Below, one piece after another: positions 5,463-6,368 of a DNA stretch of 6,368 nt; position 1 is the first letter of the stretch, and each line of letters opens with the position of its first letter. Source of the stretch: Rhodospirillaceae bacterium (GTDB taxonomy: Bacteria; Pseudomonadota; Alphaproteobacteria; UBA9219); NCBI GenBank assembly GCA_003504035.1, contig DOBW01000202.1, forward strand, positions 1 to 6,368, in the 5' to 3' direction. The position numbers and the translations under genes are program-made. The notes beneath the pieces are model-generated. The model was given only the letters and a program-made list of their open reading frames with translations, was not told the origin of the DNA and made no database searches.

Positions 5463-6368
5463 CTAGCCTGACCTGAAAAGCCTCACAGCAGCGTCCTTCT
5501 CAAAGAGATAAAGAAGGTTTCTCAAGGTCTTACCTCGCGAACGGTCAAGCTGAGAATCATTATTCAGTATCACTTTCGCGTCATCATGAGCCATATAAAG
5601 CAGTTCACGATCTTGCGCCAAGTCCGCCATTTTAAAGAATTGAAGGCCACTTTGGCGAGTTCCAAGGACTTCCCCAGGGCCACGCAAACGCAAATCTTCT
5701 TCGGCAATAACAAAACCGTCTTCAGTTTCGCGCATCATTTTAAGACGCGCTTTAGCAATCTCGCCCAAAGGCGCTTGATAAAGCAAAAGACATGTTGATT
5801 TTTCACTGCCGCGTCCAATGCGGCCACGAAGCTGATGTAACTGAGCCAAACCAAAACGCTCACTATGTTCAACAACCATCAAGGAAGCTTCCGGCACATC
5901 TACACCAACTTCAATCACCGTTGTTGCCACAAGAATTTTAATTTCACCCTTCGCAAAAGCCTGCATAACTTTTTCTTTGGCGTGTGCCTTCAAACGACCA
6001 TGAACAAGACCAACTTTGTCGCCGCCAAAACGCTTTGCGAGAAGATCGGCACGCTGGGTCGCTGCGGCAATATCCATTTTTTCGGATTCTTCAACAAGCG
6101 GACAAACCCAATAAATCCGCGCGTCTTTTTTGAGCTGACGGCCTATACCATCAATCACATCATTAAGGCGCGTACCATCAATCAAGCGCGTATCAACAGG
6201 CAAACGCCCCGCCGGTTTTTCCAAAATGCGCGAGACATCCATATCACCAAAAGCTGTGAGGGTGAGGGTGCGCGGAATAGGTGTCGCCGTCATCACCAAA
6301 ATATCAACGCCTTTGCCTTTTTCGGCCAGCTTAAGGCGTTGCTGCACACCAAAACGATGCTGCTCATC
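5463..6368 (-). CDS. recG: ATP-dependent DNA helicase RecG, C-terminal part (cut by window edge)
   Basis: RecG remodels stalled replication forks and branch-migrates recombination intermediates. Only the last 301 codons are present (the family is about 690 residues); the reading frame is open to the right edge, so the GTG at 6347 is an internal codon, not a start. Visible are the DEQHRFG helicase motif II at the very edge (residues 1-7 of this part), MTATPIPRTL (motif III, 26-35), LVHGR (121-125), ILVATTVIEVGVDVPEA (motif V region, 145-161) and HQLRGRIGRG (motif VI, 178-187). DLRLRGPGEVLGTRQSG (225-241) is the RecG-specific region linked to coupling ATP hydrolysis to translocation; it separates RecG from Mfd and PriA. 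No damage is seen. It runs in the same direction as purC, 79 nt upstream of it. Confidence 0.96.
   Translation of the reverse strand, partial: DEQHRFGVQQRLKLAEKGKGVDILVMTATPIPRTLTLTAFGDMDVSRILEKPAGRLPVDTRLIDGTRLNDVIDGIGRQLKKDARIYWVCPLVEESEKMDIAAATQRADLLAKRFGGDKVGLVHGRLKAHAKEKVMQAFAKGEIKILVATTVIEVGVDVPEASLMVVEHSERFGLAQLHQLRGRIGRGSEKSTCLLLYQAPLGEIAKARLKMMRETEDGFVIAEEDLRLRGPGEVLGTRQSGLQFFKMADLAQDRELLYMAHDDAKVILNNDSQLDRSRGKTLRNLLYLFEKDAAVRLFRSG

Noticed and set aside
5145..5471. Open frame of 108 codons on the plus strand opposite purC
   Set aside because: Antisense to conserved purC codons, without a ribosome site or recognisable product.

Overview
This 6.4-kb window is ordinary, gene-dense bacterial chromosome. 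It is moderately AT-rich, with short intergenic gaps, stop/start overlaps between neighbours and canonical housekeeping proteins. The short PurC/PurS pair, the long second SAICAR synthetase and the fused glutaminase-NAD synthetase resemble what I remember of alphaproteobacteria. I place the organism there with moderate confidence and cannot name a genus from sequence alone.

Layout. Bases 1-95 hold the right part of a hairpin-forming dispersed repeat (copy 1). Three plus-strand genes follow: a small secreted protein of unknown function (171-542), glutamine-dependent NAD synthetase nadE (598-2274), and a long ADE1-type SAICAR synthetase (2278-3285) only 3 nt behind nadE. A second, complete copy of the repeat (3268-3416) separates these from a convergent minus-strand block. 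Read in its own direction, that block is recG (3' part, running off the right edge), short-type purC, purS, a WXXGXW-type lipoprotein and a secreted YceI-family protein. purC/purS and lipoprotein/yceI overlap, and purS/lipoprotein are 27 nt apart, so purC to yceI looks like one transcription unit.

How the genes fit together. Two different SAICAR synthetases, carrying out the same purine step, lie about 1.3 kb apart on opposite strands: one coupled to NAD synthesis, the other to PurS of the FGAM synthetase complex. The expected purQ/purL do not follow purS; two envelope genes do.

The most interesting structure is the repeat. Copy 2 is an imperfect palindrome of about 149 bp. Its outer 29-bp arms match at 26 positions and are flanked by TA, as expected for a small non-autonomous (MITE-like) element. 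Its left arm encodes the last five residues and the stop codon of the long SAICAR synthetase. The apex hairpin is at the same distance from the right end in both copies and shows two compensatory base-pair changes. I see no undescribed multi-gene system, CRISPR array, phage or RNA gene here.
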